Shown: one piece after another, positions 16,540-23,178 of the stretch
Numbering within the stretch: the first letter of the stretch is position 1
Layout: the number at the start of each line of letters is the position of its first letter
Assembly: GCA_964554475.1 (NCBI GenBank)
Contig: CAZKOT010000015.1
Coordinates: 1 to 26,041, forward strand
Direction of reading: 5' to 3'
Length of the DNA: 26,041 nucleotides
Source: CAJKWP01 sp964554475
Lineage (GTDB): Bacteria > Bacillota > Clostridia > Christensenellales > UBA1242
Position numbers and translations under genes: made by a program
The notes under the pieces: model-generated
The model's input: only the letters and a program-made list of their open reading frames with translations
What the model was told of the DNA's origin: nothing
Database searches by the model: none

Positions 16540-16605
16540 CCTCAAAAAAAGTCCATAATCCCTTGAAATATGGCAAACTTAATTTGAGGTGAAATCTAAA
16601 AGGGA
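16540..16605 (+). promoter_or_regulatory. Structured rpsO leader, candidate S15 pseudoknot operator
   Basis: Nested pairing is visible: CCTCAAA (16540-16546) with TTTGAGG (16583-16589), AGT (16550-16552) with ACT (16577-16579), and CCATA (16553-16557) with TATGG (16569-16573). The apical loop ATCCCTTGAAA contains TCCCTT (16559-16564). It is an exact complement of AAGGGA (16600-16605), the core of the ribosome-binding site of rpsO. Loop-to-Shine-Dalgarno pairing would form a pseudoknot. In E. coli, S15 represses its own mRNA by trapping a pseudoknot at the start site. S15 feedback here is inference. Confidence 0.55.
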
Positions 16606-16613
16606 GGAAAAAA

Positions 16614-16865
16614 ATGGAAAAGAAAACAACAATTGACAAGTTTAAAATTTCTGCAAATGACACTGGTTCCACTTATGTTCAAATTGCTCTTTTAACCGAA
16701 AGAATTAAAACCATAACTGAGCATTTAAAAAAGAATCCTAAAGACAACCATTCAACTCGTGGATTATTAAAACTTGTTGGACAAAGAAAAAGAATGCTTT
16801 CGTATCTTGAAAAGAAAGATATTAATGCATTTAGAAAAATTAAAGCAGATTTAAACATTAGATAA
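16614..16865 (+). CDS. rpsO: 30S ribosomal protein S15
   Basis: This 83-residue protein is slightly shorter than the usual 88-89 residues; the shortfall is at the N-terminus. It is a primary binder of the central domain of 16S rRNA. Family signatures present are DTGSTYVQIALLTERI, TEHLKKNPKDNHSTRGLL and LVGQRKRMLSYLEKKD, ending in Leu-Asn-Ile-Arg. A strong ribosome site, AGGGAGG (16601-16607), precedes ATG 16614. It is followed by pnp 59 bp later, the classic rpsO-pnp pair. Its leader can fold so that the ribosome site is masked. Confidence 0.97.
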   Translation: MEKKTTIDKFKISANDTGSTYVQIALLTERIKTITEHLKKNPKDNHSTRGLLKLVGQRKRMLSYLEKKDINAFRKIKADLNIR

Positions 16866-16869
16866 TTAT

Positions 16870-16900
16870 TTTCAATGCAAATGCAAAATTTGCATTGAAA
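16870..16900 (+). promoter_or_regulatory. rpsO-pnp intergenic hairpin
   Basis: A perfect 13-bp stem pairs TTTCAATGCAAAT (16870-16882) with ATTTGCATTGAAA (16888-16900) around a 5-base loop. No T-run follows, so it is unlikely to stop transcription fully. A hairpin at this place in E. coli is an RNase III site through which PNPase controls its own mRNA. A processing or stability role here is inference. Confidence 0.7.
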
Positions 16901-16924
16901 TATTTATAATGGAAGGAGAAAAAT

Positions 16925-19015
16925 ATGTCAGTTAAAGAACAGTCTTTCGCCCTCACAGTCGGCGGGAAGACAATCTCGTTCAAAACGGGTAAGTACTGTG
17001 AACAATCAAGCGGTGCATGTTTAGTTACTTGCGGAGAAACCGTTGTTATGATTAATGTTACAATGGGGGAAAAACCAAGAGAAGGAATTGATTATTTTCC
17101 ATTAGGAGTGGATTTTGAAGAAAAAATGTATTCCGTTGGTAAAATTCCGGGAGGATTTAAAAAGAGAGAGGGACGACCAAGTGATAAAGCAATTTTAACT
17201 TCTCGTCTTATTGACCGACCGTTACGTCCACTTTTTCCTAAAGGTTTTTACCATGATGTCAGTGTTGTTGCAACCGCATTATCAGTTGACCCCGATGTTT
17301 TGCCAGAAACTCTTGCAATGTTGGGTTCATCTTTTGCTCTTTCAATTTCGGATATCCCATTTATGGGACCAACAGGTTCAGTTTTTGTTGGTCTTGTCGA
17401 TGGTAAGTTAATTATTAATCCAGATGCACAAGAACGTGAAAAAAGCGATTTGTCGCTTTATGTTAGTGGGACCGAAGATGCAGTTTTAATGGTTGAAGCC
17501 GGAGCAAAAGAAGTAACAGAAGAAAAAATGCTTGAAGCAATAATGTTTGCTCATGAAGAAATTAAAAAAATTGTTGCTTTTCAAAAAGAAGTGAAAAAGA
17601 AAATTGGAAAAGAAATTAATACAAAAATCAAATATTTGCAAATACCTACCGAAATTGAATCAGCAGTTCGTGAATATTCAAAACCTCTTTTAGTTAAAGC
17701 GCTTGACACTACTATTAGAAGTGAAAGGCAAAGTAGTCAAAGTGAAGTTGATGAAATGGTAAAAGAGCATTTTGCAGAAATTTTTCCCGAAAGAGATGTT
17801 GAAATTAGCGATGTTCTTTACAGAATGACAAAGGAAATTGTCCGAGAAAAAATAATTAAAACTGGGCAAAGACCTGATGGGCGAAAAACAAACGAAATTC
17901 GCCCGATTTGGTGCGAAGTTGGGGTTTTACCCCGTGTTCATGGAAGTGGAGTTTTTACCCGAGGTCAAACACAGGTTTTAACTGCATTAACATTGGGCAC
18001 GATTTCTGAAGTTCAAAAAATTGAAGGATTAGATGATGAAGAATCAAAAAGATATATGCATCATTACAATATGCCTCCTTATGCAACTGGTGAAGCAAGG
18101 CAATTAAAAACTCCAGGAAGACGAGAAATTGGACATGGAGCACTTGCAGAAAGGGCACTTGAGTCTGTTATTCCTAATGAAGAAGATTTTCCCTACTCAT
18201 TAAGACTTGTAAGTGAGGTTCTTTCTTCGAATGGTTCGTCATCAATGGCTAGTGTTTGTGGTTCAACTCTTGCACTTATGGACGGAGGTGTACCTATCAA
18301 AGCTCCTGTTACGGGAATTGCAATGGGATTGATTAAAGATGTTGACAGTGGAAAAGTTGCTGTTTTAAGTGATATTCAAGGCGTTGAGGACTTTTTTGGA
18401 GATATGGACTTTAAAGTAACAGGAACCGAAAAAGGAATTACTGCAATTCAAATGGACATGAAAATCAAAGGAATAGACGAAAAAATTCTCAAGACTGCAT
18501 TAAAACAAGCAAGGGATGGAAGAATTTATATTTTGGAAAAACTACTAGAGGTAATCAAAAAACCTAGAAAAGAACTTTCAAAATATGCTCCAAAAATTAT
18601 CACTTTCACAATTAATCCAGACAAAATCAAAGATGTTATTGGAAGTGGCGGAAAAGTTATTAACAAAATTATTGAAGAAACAGGTGTGAAAATTGATCTT
18701 GAAGATGATGGAAGTGTTTTTATTGCAACTCCTGACGAAGATGCAGCACAAAGAGCAAAGCAAATTATTTTAACTATTGTTGAAGAATTACAGGTTGGAA
18801 AAATCTACAGTGGAAAAATTGTAAGAATAATGCAATTTGGAGCATTTGTTGAAATAGCACCCGGAAAAGACGGAATGATTCATATTTCAAAATTGGCACC
18901 AAAAAGAACCGAAAAGGTTGAAGACGTTGTTAAAATTGGTGATTTGGTTGAAGTTGAACTATTGAAAGTTGACGATAAGGGTAGAGCTGATTTCAAACTT
19001 GTGACGAAACTGTAA
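16925..19015 (+). CDS. pnp: Polyribonucleotide nucleotidyltransferase (PNPase)
   Basis: This 696-residue protein is a phosphate-dependent 3'-5' exoribonuclease that degrades mRNA as a ring-shaped trimer. It has a first RNase PH-like domain (about 1-140; DYFPLGVDFEEKMYSVGKIP, SRLIDRPLRPLFP) and a helical linker (about 230-310). The catalytic second RNase PH domain (about 320-540) includes RPDGRKTNEIRPIWCEVG, GQTQVLTALTLGT and GVEDFFGDMDFKVTGT, with the conserved Asp residues. The KH domain (about 556-616) has the GSGG loop in VIGSGGKVINKI. The S1 domain (about 622-696) contains GAFVEIAPGKDGMIHIS. The length is normal. GGAAGGAGA just before ATG 16925 fixes the start. It is cotranscribed with rpsO and ended by the terminator at 19131-19160. 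Confidence 0.98.
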   Translation: MSVKEQSFALTVGGKTISFKTGKYCEQSSGACLVTCGETVVMINVTMGEKPREGIDYFPLGVDFEEKMYSVGKIPGGFKKREGRPSDKAILTSRLIDRPLRPLFPKGFYHDVSVVATALSVDPDVLPETLAMLGSSFALSISDIPFMGPTGSVFVGLVDGKLIINPDAQEREKSDLSLYVSGTEDAVLMVEAGAKEVTEEKMLEAIMFAHEEIKKIVAFQKEVKKKIGKEINTKIKYLQIPTEIESAVREYSKPLLVKALDTTIRSERQSSQSEVDEMVKEHFAEIFPERDVEISDVLYRMTKEIVREKIIKTGQRPDGRKTNEIRPIWCEVGVLPRVHGSGVFTRGQTQVLTALTLGTISEVQKIEGLDDEESKRYMHHYNMPPYATGEARQLKTPGRREIGHGALAERALESVIPNEEDFPYSLRLVSEVLSSNGSSSMASVCGSTLALMDGGVPIKAPVTGIAMGLIKDVDSGKVAVLSDIQGVEDFFGDMDFKVTGTEKGITAIQMDMKIKGIDEKILKTALKQARDGRIYILEKLLEVIKKPRKELSKYAPKIITFTINPDKIKDVIGSGGKVINKIIEETGVKIDLEDDGSVFIATPDEDAAQRAKQIILTIVEELQVGKIYSGKIVRIMQFGAFVEIAPGKDGMIHISKLAPKRTEKVEDVVKIGDLVEVELLKVDDKGRADFKLVTKL

Positions 19016-19130
19016 ATTTAATTTATATGAATAGAAAAAAATAGAAAGGAAAGAATATTAATTCGATAGAAAATTATATTCACTTTGCACAGTCTATATT
19101 TCAATCTTTAAATTAAAACAAATAGAAATA

Positions 19131-19160
19131 AAAAAACCGATTGTTTACTCGGTTTTTTTT
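19131..19160 (+). terminator. Bidirectional rho-independent terminator after pnp
   Basis: AAAAAACCGA (19131-19140) pairs with TCGGTTTTTT (19149-19158) around an 8-base loop, with T-runs on both strands. It lies 115 bp after the pnp stop and directly after the stop of the convergent gene on the minus strand, so it can serve both. Confidence 0.9.
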
Positions 19161-19161
19161 A

Positions 19162-19635
19162 TTACAATTCTTTTACGTCTTTTTTAGTTTCCGTTTTAAA
19201 AAAGTTTTTTAAAAACTCTATTTTGGAATTTATTCGATTAAGTTCATCCGATAAATTAGAAATTTTTCTTTGGTTTTCATTCTTTATTTCAAGATTATCA
19301 ATTTGTCTTCTTTGACGTTTGAACTCACATCTCATACCTATTACTTCTCGTTGCTTTGCTCTTAAAATTATTAAACAATATCTTAGTCCATTTTTTGATT
19401 TATTACATAAAATTTTCGAAAGTTCCAATTTATTGTAATAACAAATATCAATTGCTACTTCAATAATTTGAGAAACAATATTATAAAGATTTTCTTTGCA
19501 ATCGACTGCTAACATTTTTTCTATAATACTCAATCTTTCGTCAATTTTATGGAAATCACCGTGTAAAATATTTTCATTATTTGTCCTATAAGCTGTTTGT
19601 AAATCTTTTTGAACTTTTTCTAAGTTATATAACAT
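19162..19635 (-). CDS. Small protein with C-terminal coiled coil, unknown function
   Basis: This 157-residue protein is not one I recognise. The N-terminal 70 residues are predicted helical (LEKVQKDLQTAYRTNNENIL, IDERLSIIEKMLAVD). The middle contains YCLIILRAKQREV, and residues of about 100-145 look like a coiled coil (RQRRQIDNLEIKNENQRKI, then NLSDELNRINSKIEFLKNFF). There is no signal peptide or membrane helix, so it is probably cytoplasmic. The ribosome site AGAGGA precedes the ATG at 19635, and a near-consensus promoter lies 34 bp upstream. It is a monocistronic gene with its own terminator, convergent with pnp, so it looks real and expressed. Confidence 0.8.
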   Translation of the reverse strand: MLYNLEKVQKDLQTAYRTNNENILHGDFHKIDERLSIIEKMLAVDCKENLYNIVSQIIEVAIDICYYNKLELSKILCNKSKNGLRYCLIILRAKQREVIGMRCEFKRQRRQIDNLEIKNENQRKISNLSDELNRINSKIEFLKNFFKTETKKDVKEL

Positions 19636-19668
19636 TATTTTTCCTCTTTAAGTATTATTTTTTTCAAA

Positions 19669-19697
19669 AGTATAATTTAAATTTTTTTATTTGTCAA
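19669..19697 (-). promoter_or_regulatory. Sigma-A promoter of the small coiled-coil gene
   Basis: On the minus strand TTGACA (19697-19692) and TATACT (19674-19669) are exactly 17 bp apart. The predicted leader is under 30 bases and holds the AGAGGA ribosome site. This is one of the best promoter matches in the window. Confidence 0.85.
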
Positions 19698-19779
19698 TGT
19701 TGATTGATTTAAGTTTTTGTAAATAATATTTTCTTAAATAAGATTATGGAAACAGAATAAATGTGCTTATAAATTAATT

Positions 19780-19807
19780 TTGTAATTTATAAAAATTAAG
19801 TTAAAAT
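19780..19807 (+). promoter_or_regulatory. Possible promoter of the CofE-like/CYTH pair
   Basis: TTGTAA (19780-19785) and TAAAAT (19802-19807) are 16 bp apart, ending 21 bases before the ATG at 19829, with AGAGG between. The match is moderate and the DNA is very AT-rich. Confidence 0.4.
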
Positions 19808-19828
19808 ATTAATCTAAAGAGGTTACAA

Positions 19829-20563
19829 ATGAAATTTGAATTTTTACCTATAAAAACAAGAATAATCAATCCCCCTAAAGATGAAATTTGGGATGTTATT
19901 AATGGTCTTGAAATTCGAGACGGTGATATTATTTTTATAACATCAAAAATTCTTGCAATTCATCAAGGAAGATGTGTTCCCGCTTTGGAAACCTCTAAAG
20001 AAGAATTGATTAATCAAGAAGCAGATTATTTTTTACCCTATATCCATTGTGACGGATTTAAAGTGAATTTAACAATTACAAATAACGTGCTAATTCCAAA
20101 TGCAGGAATTGACGAAAGTAACTCAAACGGGCATTTTATTTTATGGCCGAAAGATATATCCAAATTATGCAATAAAATCCGCTCTTATTTAATCAAGAAA
20201 AATGGAATTTCAAAATTGGGAATTATAGCAACCGACAGCCACACAACCTCTCTTCGCTGGGGAGTAACGGGAATTACGATAGGACTCGCTGGAGTTGAGC
20301 CGCTAAAAGACATTCGAGGCGAAAAAGATATTTTTGGCCGCGCTATGCATGTGACACAAGTAAACAAAATTGACCCACTTACCTCAATGGCTGTTTTATT
20401 AATGGGCGAGAATTCCGAACAAACTCCGATTGTCATTTTACGAAATTATAAAAATATTGTTTTTTCAAATGATGCAGGCATGGAAAATTTTTATATTCCG
20501 CCTGAAAAAGATTTATATTCTCCCTTGCTAAAAGTGATGAAAAAGAATGAGAAAAAAATTTGA
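19829..20563 (+). CDS. CofE-family gamma-glutamyl ligase (F420-0:gamma-glutamyl ligase-like)
   Basis: This 244-residue protein belongs to the family of CofE, which uses GTP to add glutamate to coenzyme F420-0. Family features are LEIRDGDIIFITSKILAIHQ (27-46), NAGIDESNSNGHFILWP (91-107), the metal and phosphate region ATDSHTTSLRWGVTGITIG (134-152), and GVEPLKDIRGEKDIFGR (155-171). Archaeal CofE has TDT(F/W)GRPWR where this has TDSHTTSLRW. Divergent members of this kind occur in bacteria with no F420 pathway and their substrate is unknown, so I do not use the name cofE. GAGG precedes ATG 19829, and the gene ends in TGA. The CYTH-domain gene follows after 37 bp, almost surely in the same operon. 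Confidence 0.85.
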   Translation: MKFEFLPIKTRIINPPKDEIWDVINGLEIRDGDIIFITSKILAIHQGRCVPALETSKEELINQEADYFLPYIHCDGFKVNLTITNNVLIPNAGIDESNSNGHFILWPKDISKLCNKIRSYLIKKNGISKLGIIATDSHTTSLRWGVTGITIGLAGVEPLKDIRGEKDIFGRAMHVTQVNKIDPLTSMAVLLMGENSEQTPIVILRNYKNIVFSNDAGMENFYIPPEKDLYSPLLKVMKKNEKKI

Positions 20564-20600
20564 TTTTGAAATTTGAAAAAAAATTTAAAATGAGGTTTTT

Positions 20601-21023
20601 ATGCATGAAATTGAAAAAAGAGTTTTTATTTCGAAAGAGGAATATAACTTTCTTATAAAAAAATTTAATTTACAACAAGAAAAAAAACAAAAACAGGTTA
20701 CGACTTACTATGATTGTAGAGAAGACTTTCGTTTAATGAGAACATTAAATTATTTAAAAATTTGGATGAAAGATGGGAATATTGGTGATGAAAGTAGACA
20801 AGAGAAAGAAGTTTTTATTGATAATAAGTATGCCGATGATGCTGAATATATTTTTAACTCACTGTTTCCGGTTAAAGCAAAATGGTTTAGAACGCGTTTT
20901 GAATTTAAGTTTAAAGAAGCTTTAGCTTGTTTAGATTTTACAGTTGGTTATGGTTATATATTAGAACTTGAAATTTTAATAAATGATGAAAATAAAAAAA
21001 ATGAGGCAATAGAACTTATTGAC
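20601..21023 (+). CDS. CYTH-domain protein, 3' end lost in the assembly gap
   Basis: There are 141 readable residues from ATG 20601 (GAGG at 20592-20595). The start MHEIEKRVFI carries the ExExK signature of CYTH domains, whose tunnel binds triphosphates. Next come a basic-acidic strand pattern: TTYYDCREDFRLMRTLNYLKIW, QEKEVFID, then WFRTRFEFKFKE, and near the end GYILELEI, equivalent to the second acidic pair of the fold. Members include inorganic triphosphatases, thiamine triphosphatases and class IV adenylate cyclases; which one this is cannot be told. The frame runs straight into the N block, so the end is unknown. Given the usual CYTH length of about 170-200 residues, only a few dozen residues are probably missing. 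Confidence 0.75.
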
Positions 21024-21123
21024 NNNNNNNNNNNNNNNNNNNNNNNNNNNNNNNNNNNNNNNNNNNNNNNNNNNNNNNNNNNNNNNNNNNNNNNNNNNNN
21101 NNNNNNNNNNNNNNNNNNNNNNN
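21024..21123. other. Assembly gap, 100 N
   Basis: The block is exactly 100 undetermined bases, the usual placeholder for a gap of unknown size. The CYTH gene enters from the left, and the stop codon of the minus-strand gene touches it on the right. Confidence 0.99.
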
Positions 21124-21510
21124 TTACAAATCAAGTGTAATAAATTGTTGTTGCTTTTTGTTAACATTTAAAATTGTTTGCATTGAATTAATCATTATCA
21201 TGTTATCTAGATTTTGTAATGCGACCAAAGAAATGATTCTATTTCGTAATTCTTTTTGAGCATTTTCTCCAAATTTTGGGTAAGCGGTTTGTAAAAATGA
21301 AGCATATTTTTGAATAACACCGTAAACAAATATTGTTGAATAATTTCGTTTTTGTTCTTCATTAAGTTCTTTGTTAGAATAGATTTTTTTAATTTTTTGT
21401 TTTGCTATTTTAAAAGAAGTCAAAAATTTTATTGATTTTCTCGATCTTCTTTGATTTGACATAAATGCCTCAATTTCATCCATAATAAAAGTTTCGTTGT
21501 TTTCCCTCAT
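21124..21510 (-). CDS. Small basic protein of unknown function
   Basis: This 128-residue protein is not recognised. It is predicted mostly helical, with a basic patch near the start (SNQRRSRKSIKFL, then KIAKQKIKKIYS). A helical core follows (TIFVYGVIQKYASFLQTAYP, ELRNRIISLVALQNLDNMIM), and it ends QQQFITLDL. There is no membrane helix or signal peptide. The ribosome site AAGGAGA precedes the ATG at 21510, and a near-consensus promoter with extended -10 lies just upstream, so it is a real transcribed gene. Its TAA abuts the N block, so the annotation is complete only if the join is exact. The gene is divergent from rnpB. Confidence 0.75.
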   Translation of the reverse strand: MRENNETFIMDEIEAFMSNQRRSRKSIKFLTSFKIAKQKIKKIYSNKELNEEQKRNYSTIFVYGVIQKYASFLQTAYPKFGENAQKELRNRIISLVALQNLDNMIMINSMQTILNVNKKQQQFITLDL

Positions 21511-21535
21511 AATTTTCTCCTTATTTTTTATTTAT

Positions 21536-21564
21536 GTTATACCATATATATTAAATCTTTTCAA
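21536..21564 (-). promoter_or_regulatory. Sigma-A promoter of the small basic-protein gene
   Basis: On the minus strand TTGAAA (21564-21559), 17 bp, then TATAAC (21541-21536), with an extended -10 TG directly upstream. The leader is about 20 bases. Confidence 0.8.
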
Positions 21565-21590
21565 TAAAAATTTTTAGATTTATTCTAATA

Positions 21591-21619
21591 TTGACATTTT
21601 ACGAAAAATTTGCTATAAT
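21591..21619 (+). promoter_or_regulatory. Consensus sigma-A promoter of rnpB
   Basis: Both hexamers are perfect: TTGACA (21591-21596) and TATAAT (21614-21619), 17 bp apart, with an extended -10 TG at 21611-21612. It is the strongest promoter in the window, as expected for an abundant stable RNA. Confidence 0.95.
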
Positions 21620-21625
21620 AATTTT

Positions 21626-21951
21626 GTCAGTTAATCAGACGGTTGCAGGGATAACCCTGAGGAAAGTCCGAGCTCCATAGAACAGAGTGCCTGTTAACTG
21701 CAGGTGGAGGCGACTCTAAGGAAAGTGCAACAGAAAATAACCGCCGAAAATTTTTTCGGTAAGGGTGAAAAGGTGAGGTAAGAGCTCACCGCCCATTCGG
21801 AGACGAAAGGGGCATATGTAAACCCCACTCGGAGCAAGGTATGAGGCAATACGTTGTTCGCGTGCTTCTTTACACCGCTTGAGTTTGTTGGTGACAACAA
21901 GCCTAGATAGATGACCGTTTAATACAGAACTCGGCTTACAGATTAACTGAT
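21626..21951 (+). ncRNA. rnpB: RNase P RNA, apparently type A
   Basis: This is the catalytic RNA that trims the 5' ends of pre-tRNAs. Helix P1 pairs TCAGTTAATC (21627-21636) with GATTAACTGA (21941-21950). The conserved cores are present: GAGGAAAGTCCGAGCTCC near the 5' end, AAAGTGCAACAGAAA, GGTAAGGGTGAAAAGGTG, GGAGCAAGGTATGAGGCAATACG, and the 3' block AGATAGATGACCGT with ACAGAACTCGGCTTAC. A hairpin TTGTTG-GTGA-CAACAA at 21885-21900 looks like P18 with its GNRA tetraloop, which type B RNAs of Bacillus lack. The loop of P15 reads GGGGCATATGTAAACCCC, without the usual GGU that pairs with the tRNA CCA end. A consensus promoter and a terminator flank it. Confidence 0.97.
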
Positions 21952-21964
21952 TTACATTATCTTT

Positions 21965-21993
21965 AAAATCCGTTTTTTAAGCGGATTTTTTTA
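21965..21993 (+). terminator. Rho-independent terminator of rnpB
   Basis: AAAATCCG (21965-21972) pairs with CGGATTTT (21982-21989), followed directly by more T. It starts 14 bases after the end of helix P1. Confidence 0.85.
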
Positions 21994-22022
21994 GTTTTTT
22001 AAATAAAAAAATTATAAAACTA

Positions 22023-22031
22023 TGCTATAAT
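22023..22031 (+). promoter_or_regulatory. Extended -10 promoter of the ABC transporter operon
   Basis: TGCTATAAT at 22023-22031 is a perfect extended -10; the -35 (ATAAAA, 22003-22008) is poor. It predicts a start near 22038. The upstream ATG at 22030 would then lie outside the mRNA, which supports the ATG at 22054 as the true start. Confidence 0.65.
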
Positions 22032-22053
22032 GAAATTACTCAAAGGAAAAATT

Positions 22054-23031
22054 ATGAAAGTTATTGAAGTAAGTAATTTATGTAAAATTTTTAAAACGAA
22101 AAAAGTATTTAAAGGCTTTAAAAATAAATTTTGTGCCTTTTTCAAAAAGAGGGAATATATTTCAAAAAATGCAGTTGACAATATTTCTTTTTTTGTTGAA
22201 GAGGGAGAGTCAGTTGCATTTATTGGGCCTAATGGTGCTGGAAAAAGTACTACAATTAAAATGCTTACTGGAATTTTATTTCCAACAAGCGGAACAGTTA
22301 ATGTTTTGGGTTATAATCCGGTTAAAGATCGTATTAAGCTTTCTTATCAAATTGGTTCGGTCTTTGGACAAAAAGAACAACTTTGGATTCATCTTTCAGC
22401 TTATGACAATTTTATGTTTTTAGGGTCAATATTTGATATTAAAAAGAAAAAATTATTGGAGAGAATTGAAGAACTTGCAAACCTTTTTGAAATAAAAAAC
22501 TATATTAATCAGCCAGTAAAAAGTTTAAGTTTAGGTCAAAGAATGAGATGTGAAATGGTGGCATCACTACTTCACGAGCCTAAAATGCTTTTCTTTGACG
22601 AACCGACAATTGGACTTGACCCCATTGCAAAAGAAACGCTTCGTAAATTGATTAAAAAAATTAATAAAGAATTGGGTACAACAATTTTTTTTACTTCTCA
22701 CGACGTAGGAGATATTGAAGAAATTTGTAAACGAGTCATTATCATTAATGATGGAAAAATTATGCTGGACGACAGCATGAAAAATTTAAAATATCATTAT
22801 TTGAACAGAAAAATCGTTGATGTCAATTTAAAAAAGGATGTTAAGATACAAGAAAAAGACGGGATAAAAGTTTTAAAATCAAAAGACACGGTATATAAAA
22901 TTGAAGTTGATATGAATAAAGCAACAATCGAGGAACTTTTATGTTTATTTAAAGCAGAAGATATACAAGATATAACAATTTCATCAACTCCGCTTGAAGA
23001 TATAATTAAAGATATTTATAGAGGAAAATAG
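22054..23031 (+). CDS. ABC transporter ATP-binding protein (COG4586 type)
   Basis: This 325-residue protein is the ATPase of an ABC-2 type exporter. It has Walker A GPNGAGKST at 58-66, the Q-loop region IGSVFGQKEQLW, and signature SLSLGQRMR at about 157-165, which is LSLGQ rather than LSGGQ as usual in this subgroup. Walker B is MLFFDEPTIGLD, and the H-loop is TSHD. A lysine-rich stretch after the first strand (about residues 11-38) and a C-terminal domain of about 85 residues are typical of COG4586. ATG 22054 is chosen because AAAGG lies at 22042-22046, seven bases upstream, and the ATG at 22030 sits inside the -10 box. Two permease genes follow on the same strand, completing the usual trio. 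The substrate is unknown; drug, lipid or polysaccharide export is possible. Confidence 0.93.
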   Translation: MKVIEVSNLCKIFKTKKVFKGFKNKFCAFFKKREYISKNAVDNISFFVEEGESVAFIGPNGAGKSTTIKMLTGILFPTSGTVNVLGYNPVKDRIKLSYQIGSVFGQKEQLWIHLSAYDNFMFLGSIFDIKKKKLLERIEELANLFEIKNYINQPVKSLSLGQRMRCEMVASLLHEPKMLFFDEPTIGLDPIAKETLRKLIKKINKELGTTIFFTSHDVGDIEEICKRVIIINDGKIMLDDSMKNLKYHYLNRKIVDVNLKKDVKIQEKDGIKVLKSKDTVYKIEVDMNKATIEELLCLFKAEDIQDITISSTPLEDIIKDIYRGK

Positions 23032-23178
23032 AAAAAAATTTAAAATTAAATTTTATAATGTTTAAACTTTTGCTTAATGTAAGTTTGTGCTAAAGAATAA
23101 CAAGAAAAATTTTTTGAATAAATTTCATAACAAATCTAATTGATTGTAATTTTAAAAAAAATATTAAGGATATCACAA

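Noticed and set aside
20563..20600. Mollicutes genetic code (TGA as Trp)
   Set aside because: TGA is the natural stop of the CofE-like gene, in the right place before the next ribosome site, and TGG is used for Trp throughout.
22030..22053. Upstream ATG for the ABC ATPase
   Set aside because: It overlaps the last base of the TATAAT -10 box and has no ribosome site; the ATG at 22054 has AAAGG at the right distance.
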